64,000 nucleotides of DNA from Bacteroidales bacterium. Lineage in GTDB: Bacteria > Bacteroidota > Bacteroidia > Bacteroidales > Muribaculaceae. The DNA lies in NCBI GenBank assembly GCA_019416285.1, contig DXXM01000004.1, forward strand, positions 1-64,000, written 5' to 3'. The notes under the pieces are model-generated. The model was not told the DNA's origin. It did not search any database and saw nothing but the letters and a program-made list of their open reading frames with translations. Position numbers and translations under genes: made by a program. The first letter of the stretch is position 1; each line of letters opens with the position of its first letter. Of this stretch, positions 32,570-41,569 are shown piece after piece.

Positions 32570-35290
32570 ATGATTAGGAGACTTATTCTTTTAGTAGCGG
32601 CCGTGTGGCTGGCATGTATGTCGGCTATGGCTGCTCCCGATGACATCAGGTGCAGCGGTGTGCTTGTCGGTGAGGATGGCGAGCCCATCATCGGTGCGAC
32701 AATCACTGTGCCCGGCACTAAAATCGTAGCAACGACCGATGTTGACGGACATTTTTCTTTCAGTGTCCCCAAGGGCAAGGAAATCCATGTCAACTACATC
32801 GGCTACAAACCTATCAACCTCAAGGCTGAGGCAAATCTCGGCGAAGTGAAGATGGAGATTGAGTCACAGATGCTTCAGGACGTGGTCGTGACGCAGTCAA
32901 TCGCCCGCACACGCCGCACTCCCGTGGCAATCTCCACAGTAGACGCCGCAACCATCGAGACCAAACTCGGTAACCAGGAGTTCCCCGAAGTTCTCAAGAC
33001 CACTCCCGGTGTATGGGCCACCAAGGACGGCGGCGGCTATGGCGACGCCAAAATCAACATGCGCGGTTTCAAGACCGAGAATGTGGCAGCCCTCATCAAC
33101 GGTATTCCCGTCAACGATATGGAATGGGGCGGCATCTATTGGTCAAACTGGGCCGGTCTTTCTGACGTGACAGCCTCAATGCAGACCCAGCGCGGTCTCG
33201 GCGCTGCCATTGTGTCGGTTCCCTCCGTGGGCGGTACCATCAACATCACCACCAAGAGCCTCGACGTCAAGAGAGGAGGCAACGTGTTCTACGGCATGGG
33301 CAACGACGGCATGAACCACATCGGTTTCTCCGTGTCGACCGGTGTCAATGACAAAGGTTGGGCTGTCACCCTCCTCGGTGCACGCAAGTGGGGCGACGGA
33401 TATGTGCAGGGCACGAACTTCAACGCCTATACCTACTTCATCAACATCTCGAAGCGTCTCAACGACAAGCATCAGCTCTCGTTCACAGCCTTCGGCTCGC
33501 CCCAGGTACACTACAAGCGCTCGTCGCAGGACGGTCTCTCAATCGAGGGATGGCAGGGTGTGAAGAACTACATGGACGGCGAAAGCATGTATAAGTACAA
33601 TCCGACCTTCGGTTACGACCGCGACGGTCAGGTACGCTCGTCGAACAAGAACGTCTACCACAAGCCTCAGATTTCACTCAACCATATCTGGCAGATCAAC
33701 GAGAAGTCGTCTCTTTCATCGGCCGTCTATGTCAGCCTCGCCTCAGGCTATGGCTACAGCGGTCAGGGCCGCGGCTCCTACAACGGTTCCTCGCTCAGCA
33801 ACACAAGCTGGTACGGCGCAAGCAACGGCACTCTCAACACTCTCTTCCGCCGTCCCGACGGAACATTTGACTACGCAGCCATCCAGGAAATGAACATGGC
33901 GTCGACCACCGGTTCGAACATGGTGATGTCGAAGTCAAACAACAGCCACAACTGGTACGGCCTCGTGTCAACCTACAAGAACGAACTCATCAAGAACCTC
34001 AATCTTACCGCCGGTATCGACATGCGCTACTATGTCGGTTTCCATAACAATAAGATTGTCGACCTCTACGACGGCGAATACTTCATGGACGACAGCAGCC
34101 GCCGCGGTGTGCAGGCTGCCAACAATGCGGCAGCAGCTGATCCCAACTGGAAATACCAGCACCTCGGAGTGGGCGACGTGGTCTACCGCGACTATGACGG
34201 CCACACTCTTCAGGAAGGCGCTTACGCACAGCTCGAATACACTATGCTCGACAATAAGCTCACAACCGTGCTCGCAGGCTCTTTCTCCAACACCAGCTAC
34301 TGGCGTGTCGACCATTTCTACTACGACAAGGAGCATGAGAAGTCCGAGACCGTGAACTTCCTCGCCGGAACAATCAAGGGTGGTGCCAACTACAACATTG
34401 ACCGTCACAACAACGTCTACTTCAACGGCGGTTACATCACCCGCGCGCCCTTCTTCTCGGGCGGTGCCTTCCTGCAGGCTGCAACCTCCAACGCTACCAA
34501 CCCCAACGCCGTAAACGAGAAGGTAGGTTCATTCGAAATCGGCTACGAATACCACTCACCCGTATTCACCGCCACTGTCAACGGTTACTATACCAAGTGG
34601 ATGGACAAGACCGCGACCCGTTCAAGCGACCTTAACGACGGAACCAAATACTTCTTCAACATGCAGGGTGTCGACGCGCTCCACATGGGTGTCGAACTCA
34701 ACTTCGTCTACAAACCTTTCCGCTGGCTCGACTTCAACGGTATGCTCTCAATCGGCGACTGGAAATGGGACAGCAACACCAAGGGTTACTTCTACAACAG
34801 CTACGGTCAGCCTATTCAGGACATCAAGAACGGTGCTCTTGCATCTGGCATCTTCGCAGCTGACCATGCGAGCGCCACTCTCAACCAGAAGGGACGCAAG
34901 GTTGGCGGTTCCGCGCAGACCACCGGCTATCTCGGCCTCAACCTCAAGCCCCTCAAGGGATGGCGCGTAGGCATTGACTGGACTTTCAACGCCCGCAACT
35001 ACAGCGACTTCTCTATCTCGGCCAGCGACTATGCCCCCAACGCCACCATCAATGTCGGCTCACCCTGGGAAATTCCCTGGGGCAACCAGCTCGACCTCTC
35101 GGCAAGCTACAACTTCAAGATCGGCGGTCTCGACGCAACCCTTTTCGGCAATGTTTACAACCTCTGTGACTACAACTATGTCATGGACGCCTATACCGCT
35201 TCAGGTGTTGACGGCACATGGGAAAACGCCTACCGCGTGTTCTACTCATTCGGCCGCACCTACGCACTCCGCCTGAAAGTTAAATTCTAA
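32570..35290 (+). CDS. TonB-dependent receptor with N-terminal CarboxypepD-reg domain
   Basis: A 906-residue outer-membrane receptor. Signal peptide about 1-21. A carboxypeptidase-regulatory-like domain (about 28-105, GEPIIGATITVPGTKIVATTDVDGHFS, then VNYIGYK) is followed by the plug domain (about 115-225, TPVAISTVDA to VPSVGGTINITTKS). A 22-strand barrel completes it and ends in an aromatic C-terminal strand (YALRLKVKF). DNA and protein composition match the core genes. The next gene is a lipoprotein with an OB-fold, 29 bases after the stop, not a SusD. The pair probably imports an unknown ligand using TonB energy; the substrate is not shown. Confidence 0.93.
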   Translation: MIRRLILLVAAVWLACMSAMAAPDDIRCSGVLVGEDGEPIIGATITVPGTKIVATTDVDGHFSFSVPKGKEIHVNYIGYKPINLKAEANLGEVKMEIESQMLQDVVVTQSIARTRRTPVAISTVDAATIETKLGNQEFPEVLKTTPGVWATKDGGGYGDAKINMRGFKTENVAALINGIPVNDMEWGGIYWSNWAGLSDVTASMQTQRGLGAAIVSVPSVGGTINITTKSLDVKRGGNVFYGMGNDGMNHIGFSVSTGVNDKGWAVTLLGARKWGDGYVQGTNFNAYTYFINISKRLNDKHQLSFTAFGSPQVHYKRSSQDGLSIEGWQGVKNYMDGESMYKYNPTFGYDRDGQVRSSNKNVYHKPQISLNHIWQINEKSSLSSAVYVSLASGYGYSGQGRGSYNGSSLSNTSWYGASNGTLNTLFRRPDGTFDYAAIQEMNMASTTGSNMVMSKSNNSHNWYGLVSTYKNELIKNLNLTAGIDMRYYVGFHNNKIVDLYDGEYFMDDSSRRGVQAANNAAAADPNWKYQHLGVGDVVYRDYDGHTLQEGAYAQLEYTMLDNKLTTVLAGSFSNTSYWRVDHFYYDKEHEKSETVNFLAGTIKGGANYNIDRHNNVYFNGGYITRAPFFSGGAFLQAATSNATNPNAVNEKVGSFEIGYEYHSPVFTATVNGYYTKWMDKTATRSSDLNDGTKYFFNMQGVDALHMGVELNFVYKPFRWLDFNGMLSIGDWKWDSNTKGYFYNSYGQPIQDIKNGALASGIFAADHASATLNQKGRKVGGSAQTTGYLGLNLKPLKGWRVGIDWTFNARNYSDFSISASDYAPNATINVGSPWEIPWGNQLDLSASYNFKIGGLDATLFGNVYNLCDYNYVMDAYTASGVDGTWENAYRVFYSFGRTYALRLKVKF

Positions 35291-35319
35291 CAATAAGTCA
35301 CAGTTATCAATCCAAGAAT

Positions 35320-37398
35320 ATGAATATTTCAAAATATACACTTCTGGCGGCCGGCTTCGCGCTTGTGCTGTCAAGCTGCGACGAAAATGACTGGAACGAC
35401 AAACTCGACGGCTTTGAAGTGCCGCCGACCGACTCGAAAGTCGAAACCGTCAACTACACCCTGACCGACGCCGACTATTCCAGCATAGCCTCCAATTCGA
35501 CCAACAAGTCGATAGCCGAGGCCGCAGGCGAGTCCGAGGCTCTCGCAGCAATCGGCACCAACAAGTCCTTCGCTTCCGATGCCGAGGCCCGCAAATATAT
35601 TCCGGCTCTCCTTTCGAGCTCGTCGTTCCCCTATTTCTCGATGAACAACGAGTCGTCGGTCAAAGTGACCTACAATCTCTCGACCAACCAGCCAGAGGAG
35701 ATCAAGGCCATCAACGGCGGAGTCCTTAGCTACACGGTCAGTGAGGAAGATTATCAGAACGCATGGGGCAGCGACGATGATTTCATCGGCAGCTTCGCTC
35801 CCGCGGTGACTGCTTCCTCCAATATCCCCGGTATCCTCAAGAGCGCCTATCCCGACGCTACCGACGGTCAGTATGCCGTGGTGAGCTACAAGGAGGCTTC
35901 GACCAATCCCGTGTTCGGCAATGTCGGCGACGAGCCCGCTCCCGGCTGGGAGATGTCGAGCGTGCTCGGCAAGGTAGCTCTCGGCGATGTCGTGGAGGTC
36001 AACGGTGTCATCACAGCCATCAACTCCCGCGGTTTCATCCTTTCGGATGCCACCGGCTCAATCCTCTGTTACCAGGCGAGCGGTTTCGACACCAACGCTG
36101 TGAAAATCGGCAATCAGATTACCCTTAACGGCACTATCTCCTCGTACAACAAGGGCTTCCAGATTGCAATCACTCCCGACAGCTACACAATCGAGGGTGA
36201 GGACACAGCCTTCGCCTATCCGACTCCCAAAACAGTCACCGGTGCAGACATGGATGCTGCTATCAAGCGTACCGACGACGCACTTGCCGAATATGTGACC
36301 TTCACGGCACAGGCAAGCGTGAGCGGCAACTACTACAACTTCATCCTCGACGGCGCTGAGTCCGCTCAGGGCTCCGGCTATATGGTTCCCAACAATATCC
36401 GCGCGCTCATCACCTCAGGCGAGACCTATACAATCTGCGGCTACTTCATCACCATCTCCGGCGGCAGATATTATAATGTGGTGATTACCTCTGTCAACGG
36501 CAAGACCGGTGCCGAGGCTGCTCCCGCACGCCGCGCTCCTGCTGCTGAAGTTCCCTCCGAGAGCAAGAACGCCATCTACCGTTTCAACGGCAGTTCATGG
36601 TCGGTTCCCACTGCCACCGTAGTGCTCCAGCCGGCCGACTATACCGCTATGGGCTCTACCTACGGCAATCTCAGCGGCACTCAGCCCCAGCAGTATCTCC
36701 CCACCTACCTCTCAAAGACTTTCCCCTATGCAGGTGAGGAGACGGCTGAAATCGTGGTCTACAAATACTACGACGGTTCCGCTACTGACTTCCGTGCCAC
36801 GCAGTACGTGATGACCAATGGAGCCTGGGCCGAGAACACAGGCGCTTTTGTCGACCAGTTCACCAAGCAGCACGGCAACTGGGTCTACAATCCCTCTGTC
36901 GTAGTCACCCTCCCGTATTCACGCAACACAGAGCCTTCTTATTCTTACTTCATGGCCTGTGTCAACTGGGTGTTTGACAACATCTCCAAACCTATGGGCG
37001 CCACTGAGCTCACAAGCGCTCCGTTCATCGACTACCGCGGCAATGCCGAGTTCTACTCCGGTGCTTCGGCCTACTATGGCAACGTCGATGTCCGCGCCGT
37101 GACAGCCAAGAACAACGCTCCCGAGGGCTACACCGGCTACGACGGTCTGACCGACGACGAAATCGTGCTCCTCGTCAAGAAGCGTTTCTGCACCGAGACA
37201 ATGAAGGGCGCTCTCAGTTCGCTCTATCCCGAAGCAGCTCCCGTGGACGGCATGGAAGTGACCTATACAATCAATTTCACCGCCTATACCGGCGCCCCCG
37301 AGACAGTGACACTCGTTTATGTAGTGAGCGGTAAGGCAGAGTTTACTTACAAGAGCTCTACATGGGTTTCAGACGGCGAAGACGCAGACTGGAAGTAA
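35320..37398 (+). CDS. Large surface lipoprotein with OB-fold module, partner of the TonB receptor
   Basis: A 692-residue lipoprotein with lipobox LSSC (C20). A central OB-fold-like module (about 210-285) reads LGDVVEVNGVITAINSRGF and then ILSDATGSILCYQ, like the nucleic-acid-type OB domains found in Bacteroidota surface lipoproteins. A second stretch (about 310-390, YVTFTAQASVSGNYYNFIL) looks similar. Two flanking regions resemble each other: about 45-115 (YTLTDADYSSIAS ... KYIPALLSSSSFPYF) and about 425-490 (VVLQPADYTAMGS ... QYLPTYLSKTFPY). A low-complexity RRAPAAEVP link lies between. It stands where SusD would be, 29 bases after the receptor, so a ligand-capture role is inferred. Confidence 0.75.
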   Translation: MNISKYTLLAAGFALVLSSCDENDWNDKLDGFEVPPTDSKVETVNYTLTDADYSSIASNSTNKSIAEAAGESEALAAIGTNKSFASDAEARKYIPALLSSSSFPYFSMNNESSVKVTYNLSTNQPEEIKAINGGVLSYTVSEEDYQNAWGSDDDFIGSFAPAVTASSNIPGILKSAYPDATDGQYAVVSYKEASTNPVFGNVGDEPAPGWEMSSVLGKVALGDVVEVNGVITAINSRGFILSDATGSILCYQASGFDTNAVKIGNQITLNGTISSYNKGFQIAITPDSYTIEGEDTAFAYPTPKTVTGADMDAAIKRTDDALAEYVTFTAQASVSGNYYNFILDGAESAQGSGYMVPNNIRALITSGETYTICGYFITISGGRYYNVVITSVNGKTGAEAAPARRAPAAEVPSESKNAIYRFNGSSWSVPTATVVLQPADYTAMGSTYGNLSGTQPQQYLPTYLSKTFPYAGEETAEIVVYKYYDGSATDFRATQYVMTNGAWAENTGAFVDQFTKQHGNWVYNPSVVVTLPYSRNTEPSYSYFMACVNWVFDNISKPMGATELTSAPFIDYRGNAEFYSGASAYYGNVDVRAVTAKNNAPEGYTGYDGLTDDEIVLLVKKRFCTETMKGALSSLYPEAAPVDGMEVTYTINFTAYTGAPETVTLVYVVSGKAEFTYKSSTWVSDGEDADWK

Positions 37399-37442
37399 GC
37401 TCGATCTGTTTTACAGAAGGAAAAATCACAATCCAATGACAG

Positions 37443-37468
37443 AAAGGCACTCCGCGCGGGGTGCCTTT
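37443..37468 (+). terminator. Terminator of the receptor-lipoprotein pair
   Basis: AAAGGCACTCC (from 37443) pairs with GGGGTGCCTTT (to 37468), with a four-base loop. The T-rich tail is short (CCTCATTATTT). Confidence 0.7.
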
Positions 37469-37570
37469 CCTCATTATTTCCCCTCGCGTCATGATTCCTT
37501 CTCGTGGCGGTGAAATCGCACTCTTGGTTAAAAAATGTGAACGCAGCAAGGCGGTGAGCGGAAAATTTCG

Positions 37571-37578
37571 TAACTTTG
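37571..37578 (+). promoter_or_regulatory. -7 box of rplY
   Basis: TAACTTTG is a perfect -7 match and sets a leader of about 80 bases before the ATG at 37663. No -33 TTG is found at the right spacing. Confidence 0.6.
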
Positions 37579-37608
37579 CAGTCGCTTTTTAGCATCCCGT
37601 GTGATGGG

Positions 37609-37633
37609 AAATTAAGGAGCACTCTTAATTTTT
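37609..37633 (+). promoter_or_regulatory. Terminator-like hairpin in the rplY leader
   Basis: AAATTAAG (37609-37616) pairs with CTTAATTT (37624-37631), a seven-base loop separates them, and T residues follow. It lies inside the leader after the -7 box and could act in attenuation or autoregulation of L25, but the stem is A/T-only apart from one G-C pair. Confidence 0.35.
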
Positions 37634-37662
37634 AGTAACACATTAAAACAAATCAATCAGAA

Positions 37663-38313
37663 ATGAAAACATTTCAACTTACTGCCGAGCCCCGTACAGA
37701 CCTCGGTAAGAAAGCAGCCAAGGCTCTCCGTCAGGAAAACAAAATCCCCGTGGTTCTCAACGGTGGCGAAATTGTGACTCTTCCTTACGAGAAGGCACTC
37801 AAACCCGGTGAAAAAATCGTTGAAATCGGCAACGGCAAGGGCCTTATCACTACTGACCTCGTAGTCAGCCAGGATGCAGTCCGCAAGCTCGTCTATACTC
37901 CCGATATCTACGCTATCGAGCTTACCGTCAACGGTGAGACCCGCATGGCAGTCCTCAAGGACATCCAGTTCCACCCCGTGAAGGACGCTATCCTCCACAT
38001 CGACCTTCTCGAAGTAAACGACAAGAAGCCCGTAGCTATCGAGGTTCCCGTTAAGCTCGAAGGTCACGCAGAAGGTGTGAAGGCCGGTGGTAAACTCAGC
38101 CTCTCAATGAAGAAAATCCGCGTGAAGGCTATCTACACCAACATTCCCGAGCGTGTTGTCATCAATGTCGATCACCTCGGTCTCGGCAAGACTCTCCAGA
38201 TCGGCGACCTCCACTTCGACGGTCTCGAACTGATGAACGCCAAGAACGCTGTTGTCTGCGCCGTTCAGCTCACTCGTGCTGCCCGTGGTGCTCAGGCCAA
38301 CGCCGCTCAGTAA
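37663..38313 (+). CDS. rplY: 50S ribosomal protein L25 / general stress protein Ctc
   Basis: L25 binds 5S rRNA in the large subunit. The N-terminal domain (about 1-95) begins MKTFQLTAEPRTDLGKKAAKALR and covers the 5S-binding beta-barrel. The C-terminal TL5-like domain (about 98-190) includes HIDLLEVNDKKPVAIEVPV and IRVKAIYTNIPERVVINV, marking it as the long Ctc/TL5 type. The last 25 residues are Ala-rich (ARGAQANAAQ). The length is 216. It is followed by a terminator, then by pth; this order (ctc-pth) is widespread in bacteria. Confidence 0.95.
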   Translation: MKTFQLTAEPRTDLGKKAAKALRQENKIPVVLNGGEIVTLPYEKALKPGEKIVEIGNGKGLITTDLVVSQDAVRKLVYTPDIYAIELTVNGETRMAVLKDIQFHPVKDAILHIDLLEVNDKKPVAIEVPVKLEGHAEGVKAGGKLSLSMKKIRVKAIYTNIPERVVINVDHLGLGKTLQIGDLHFDGLELMNAKNAVVCAVQLTRAARGAQANAAQ

Positions 38314-38349
38314 GCCGCAGCTTAAAGACAAAGTCACAGATACAACGTG

Positions 38350-38403
38350 CGCAACAGATTTTCTCGAAGTTTATCGCGGAGGGAGAATCTGTTGCCCTTT
38401 TTC
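38350..38403 (+). terminator. Terminator between rplY and pth
   Basis: GCAACAGATT (from 38351) pairs with AATCTGTTGC (to about 38395), with a small bulge and a loop of about 20 bases, followed by CCTTTTTC. Confidence 0.75.
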
Positions 38404-38439
38404 TATAAATAAGTATCTAATCAATACAACAAGGTGTCA

Positions 38440-39003
38440 ATGAAATATTTGATTGTGGGGCTCGGCAACATCGGGGCTGAATATGCCATGACCCGCCACA
38501 ATGCGGGTTTCCGTGTGGCCGACGCTCTCGCCGCCAGCTGCGGCGCCACGTTCACTACCGAGCGCTACGGCGACATAGCCCGCACGAGGCTCAAGAATGT
38601 GCAGCTTGTGATTCTGAAACCTTCAACCTACATGAATCTTTCAGGCAATGCCGTGCGCTACTGGAAGGAGAAGGAGGGAATCGACCTGGCCAACATCCTT
38701 GTGATAGTCGATGACTGCGCTCTTCCTTTCGGTGCCATCCGCATCAAGCCGCGAGGAAGCGACGCGGGCCACAACGGTCTGAAAAATATCGCCCAGATGC
38801 TCAACACTCAGGACTATGCGCGCCTGAAATTCGGTATCGGCAACGATTTTCCCCGCGGAACGCAGATTGACTATGTGCTCGGCCGTTTCACCGACGAGGA
38901 GGAGAAGGCCATGGGCGCACGCATCGACCTGGCCGTCGATGCTGTCAAGACTTTCTGTCTTGCCGGCATACAGATTGCCATGAACACGTATAATAATAAA
39001 TGA
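38440..39003 (+). CDS. pth: Peptidyl-tRNA hydrolase
   Basis: Pth releases peptides from peptidyl-tRNAs that drop off ribosomes. The chain of 187 residues starts MKYLIVGLGNIGAEYAMTRH. The catalytic H20 is in TRHNAGF, and the conserved LKPSTYMNLSGNAV and VDDCALPFG (catalytic Asp) follow. GSDAGHNGLKNI is also intact. The ATG at 38440 fits the family start; a GTG two codons upstream adds only MS. It follows the rplY terminator, and the Hsp15-like gene begins 10 bases after its stop. Confidence 0.95.
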   Translation: MKYLIVGLGNIGAEYAMTRHNAGFRVADALAASCGATFTTERYGDIARTRLKNVQLVILKPSTYMNLSGNAVRYWKEKEGIDLANILVIVDDCALPFGAIRIKPRGSDAGHNGLKNIAQMLNTQDYARLKFGIGNDFPRGTQIDYVLGRFTDEEEKAMGARIDLAVDAVKTFCLAGIQIAMNTYNNK

Positions 39004-39013
39004 TTTATCCGCA

Positions 39014-39445
39014 ATGAACGAAGTCAGAGTCGACAAATGGCTGTGGGCCATGCGAGTGTTCAAGACGCGTACCGTGGCCACTGAAGCGTGCAAGAAGGGC
39101 CGTGTGTTCATCGGCAACACCATCGCCAAGCCTTCGCGCACAATCAAGGTGGGCGATGTGGTCAACGTCCGCAAACCGCCCGTGACATATTCGTTTAAGG
39201 TGCTCGCGCTCGCGCAGAACCGCCTTGGAGCGAAACTCGTGCCGGAATACATGGAGAACATCACTCCCAAGAGCGAACTTGATTTGCTTGAGGTGGTGAA
39301 AATCTCCGGATTCATCGACCGCCGCAAGGGTCTCGGACGCCCTACCAAGCGAGAGGGACGCGAACTGGCGCAGTTCACCGAATCTATGTCCGACGGCTGG
39401 GATATGGATTTTCTCGACGACGAGGACGACGATTCGGAAGAGTGA
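39014..39445 (+). CDS. S4-domain RNA-binding protein (Hsp15/HslR-like)
   Basis: A 143-residue protein with an S4 domain at about 1-65 (VRVDKWLWAMRVFKTRTVATEACKKG; the quoted run is abbreviated from the first 25 residues). It continues with the basic region IKVGDVVNVRKPPV and a tail RKGLGRPTKREGRELAQF, then ends with an acidic stretch (MDFLDDEDDDSEE). Hsp15 family members bind stalled 50S subunits with nascent chains. It lies 10 bases after pth, so the two are probably co-transcribed and both act in ribosome rescue. The acidic tail is longer than in E. coli Hsp15. Confidence 0.85.
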   Translation: MNEVRVDKWLWAMRVFKTRTVATEACKKGRVFIGNTIAKPSRTIKVGDVVNVRKPPVTYSFKVLALAQNRLGAKLVPEYMENITPKSELDLLEVVKISGFIDRRKGLGRPTKREGRELAQFTESMSDGWDMDFLDDEDDDSEE

Positions 39446-39500
39446 GACATTCCCCCGTGCCCTGTGGGATTCCTCCTGCAGTACTGTGCTTGCAAATGAT

Positions 39501-39549
39501 AAAACCCGCGGTGTGTGCGGTTTTCGACACGCCGCGGGTTTTGTTTTTT
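39501..39549 (+). terminator. Strong terminator after the Hsp15-like gene
   Basis: AAAACCCGCGGTGTG pairs with CACGCCGCGGGTTTT, with a loop of about 12 bases, followed by GTTTTTT. Confidence 0.85.
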
Positions 39550-39716
39550 CGATTTCAGTAGATCAGATGCATTGACTTTAACAGGGCGCGCTTTGTGGCG
39601 GCTGTCTCATTTTTAAGTCTTAGGTAGCTAACAGGGTTTAGGGACGTTAACAGGCAAAAGAAGCGGAGGAGTGGGGTGAAGGATGTTTTCAATCCGGTGG
39701 TGGAGAGGATGGGATG

Positions 39717-39866
39717 TCATTTGTTTCCGACTCCTATCGACCATTCGGCTACATAATCAGTTGTCGGTTTGGGCACGACTGTCTTGATGGTCTGGACGAT
39801 TGTTCCTACTACGTTTCCGAAGAAATCATCGTGTACAGTGGTGAATTTGTTGTCTTTGGTTTCCAT
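39717..39866 (-). CDS. Hypothetical 49-residue small protein
   Basis: A 49-residue protein, METKDNKFTTVHDDFFGN at its start and DYVAEWSIGVGNK at its end, with no signal peptide, cysteine or clear transmembrane helix. Codon choice (GTC, ATC, GGA, ACC mixed with A/T-ending codons) looks like a real gene. It has no neighbour on its strand within 200 bases on either side, so it is a single gene. A small GAACC/GGTTC hairpin lies upstream in its leader near 39911-39926. No family was recognised. The start was chosen at 39866 because the upstream codons (MLYQYLTKTLKDT) cross an AT-rich leader. Confidence 0.5.
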   Translation of the reverse strand: METKDNKFTTVHDDFFGNVVGTIVQTIKTVVPKPTTDYVAEWSIGVGNK

Positions 39867-40101
39867 TGTGTCTTTAAGTGTTTTCGTTAGATATTGGTAT
39901 AACATATAAGAACCGAAAAAGGTTCAGTGTAGAGAGCAAATTTTTATAAAAAAATATAAAAATTCGGCGAAACAGGCTCAGAAAATCTGGGCGGTCATTG
40001 GTTTAAACAGATTTTAAGGCAGATGACGATAAGTACGGAATAAGATTCTGAGGGCTTTGAGGGAAAGTACGCGGAATAAAATTCGGAAAGCTTATCTGAT
40101 G

Positions 40102-40887
40102 TCAGAGTTCGAGGGTAAAACGGTCGGTGGAGCGATACGCAGGGAAGCGCTCGCGTCCTTCTTTCAGGTTAGTGAGGTCAAGCAGAGCATAGATGTGGCC
40201 GTTGCGTCGTGTCTCGCGTATATCTTCGCCGAGATTGTCGAAGATGGAAGTCATTCCGGTGGGGTAGTCGCCGTATTTGTCGGATCCTGTGCGGTTGCAG
40301 CCCACGGTATAAATCTGATTTTCTACCGCGCGTGCGCTCAGGAGCAGTTTGTAGGGTTTGACACGCGATACCGGCCAGTTGGAGGGGATAAGGAGCAGGT
40401 CGTAGAGATTGTCGGGAGTGTTGCGCGTCCACACCGGGAAGCGCAGGTCGTAGCAGACGATGATTCTGATGTTCCATCCGCGGTAACGGATGACGGGTGG
40501 CAGTTCGGATGCCGGAGTGTAGGTGGTGTTTTCCGATGAGAGAGGGAAGAGGTGGCGTTTGTCCGCAAAAGTCGCATCGCCCATGGGTTCGATGAAGAAA
40601 GCACGGTTGAAATAGTGGCCTTTTCCGTCTGTGGCGAGAAAACTTCCGGCTATTGCGAAGCCGAAGTATTGGGCCCAGCGGCGGATGCTGTCGACAGTGT
40701 GGCCGTCGTTTGTCTCGGCTACTGAGGCGATGGTTTTTGCGTCGGGAATGAAAGAGGTGGTGAACAGCTCGGGAAGAACCACGACGTCAGTGTCTGGCTC
40801 CACCTGGTTGAGCTGGTGGGCTGCGGAAATCAGATTGTTTTCGACATCGGCATAGGCGATGTCCATCGGGATAGCGCAGATTTTCAT
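40102..40887 (-). CDS. Carbon-nitrogen hydrolase (omega-amidase YafV-like)
   Basis: A 261-residue nitrilase-fold amidase. The Glu-Lys-Cys triad is complete: E40 in VVLPELF, K110 in FADKRHLFP and C145 in IIVCYDLRFPVW. The DKRHLF and CYDLRFPVWTRN segments are typical of the YafV/NIT2 branch, which hydrolyses alpha-ketoglutaramate and alpha-ketosuccinamate. The choice of omega-amidase over other branch members is by similarity only. It is the last gene of a minus-strand group after the acyltransferase, 117 bases apart. Confidence 0.88.
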   Translation of the reverse strand: MKICAIPMDIAYADVENNLISAAHQLNQVEPDTDVVVLPELFTTSFIPDAKTIASVAETNDGHTVDSIRRWAQYFGFAIAGSFLATDGKGHYFNRAFFIEPMGDATFADKRHLFPLSSENTTYTPASELPPVIRYRGWNIRIIVCYDLRFPVWTRNTPDNLYDLLLIPSNWPVSRVKPYKLLLSARAVENQIYTVGCNRTGSDKYGDYPTGMTSIFDNLGEDIRETRRNGHIYALLDLTNLKEGRERFPAYRSTDRFTLEL

Positions 40888-41004
40888 TCCTTGTTTCGCT
40901 TACTCTTTCTTAGAACGGTGCTGATGTGGGTGTGGGAGAGGTGGAGAAACGGCCGTGGAGCCGTGTGTGGAGCGGATGCAGGAGCGAGACGGGTGGCGTG
41001 GAGG

Positions 41005-41541
41005 TCAGACCGTGAAATTTTCCGGTCTGATGCCGGTGAAGGCTCTGTAGTATTGTTTGATGGCCTTCATGTCGGCGGGAATGTCGCCCGTGGGGTGATA
41101 GGTCTTTTCAAGGTGTATGGTCTTTGTGGCTGCGTCGATGGCGCCGAGAACTATGGGCACGTCAGCTTCGTAGGCGATGTGCAGAAATCCTGTGCGCCAT
41201 TCGCTGACTCTCGACCGCGTGCCCTCGGGGGTGATGGCGAGAGTCATCCGGTCAGTGCTTCTGAACTTCTCTATTAGGGTTTCGGAGAGCGAAGAGCCCC
41301 GGCGCCGGGGCACCGGGATGCCTCCGAGCGCCTTGAAGAGCAGATTCATCGGGAAGAAAAACCATGTTTCCTTGATGAGAAAGCCGGCCTTGCGTCCAAG
41401 TGACCAATAGGCCAGTTTGCCGAGCACGAAATCCCAGTTTGAGGTATGCGGGGCCACGCAGATTATACATTTCGGATAATCCGGCACCGTACATATAACT
41501 TTCCAACCGAATAGTCGCAGGATTGTCTTACTCAGTGACAT
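41005..41541 (-). CDS. 1-acyl-glycerol-3-phosphate acyltransferase-like protein
   Basis: A 178-residue PlsC-type acyltransferase. The HxxxxD motif is H32-D37 in APHTSNWDF and the second motif PEGTRS is at 105-110. GGIPVPRRRGSS (about 73-84) fits the substrate-binding region. At 178 residues it is shorter than typical PlsC (about 240), lacking most N-terminal hydrophobic sequence, as in a lineage of Bacteroidota acyltransferases. The acyl acceptor is not known: lysophosphatidate or an ornithine/serine lipid are possible. It lies 28 bases after the gene at 41570-41935. Confidence 0.83.
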   Translation of the reverse strand: MSLSKTILRLFGWKVICTVPDYPKCIICVAPHTSNWDFVLGKLAYWSLGRKAGFLIKETWFFFPMNLLFKALGGIPVPRRRGSSLSETLIEKFRSTDRMTLAITPEGTRSRVSEWRTGFLHIAYEADVPIVLGAIDAATKTIHLEKTYHPTGDIPADMKAIKQYYRAFTGIRPENFTV

Positions 41542-41569
41542 GGCTTTCTCTTTATGGTTTCTCCGTCAG

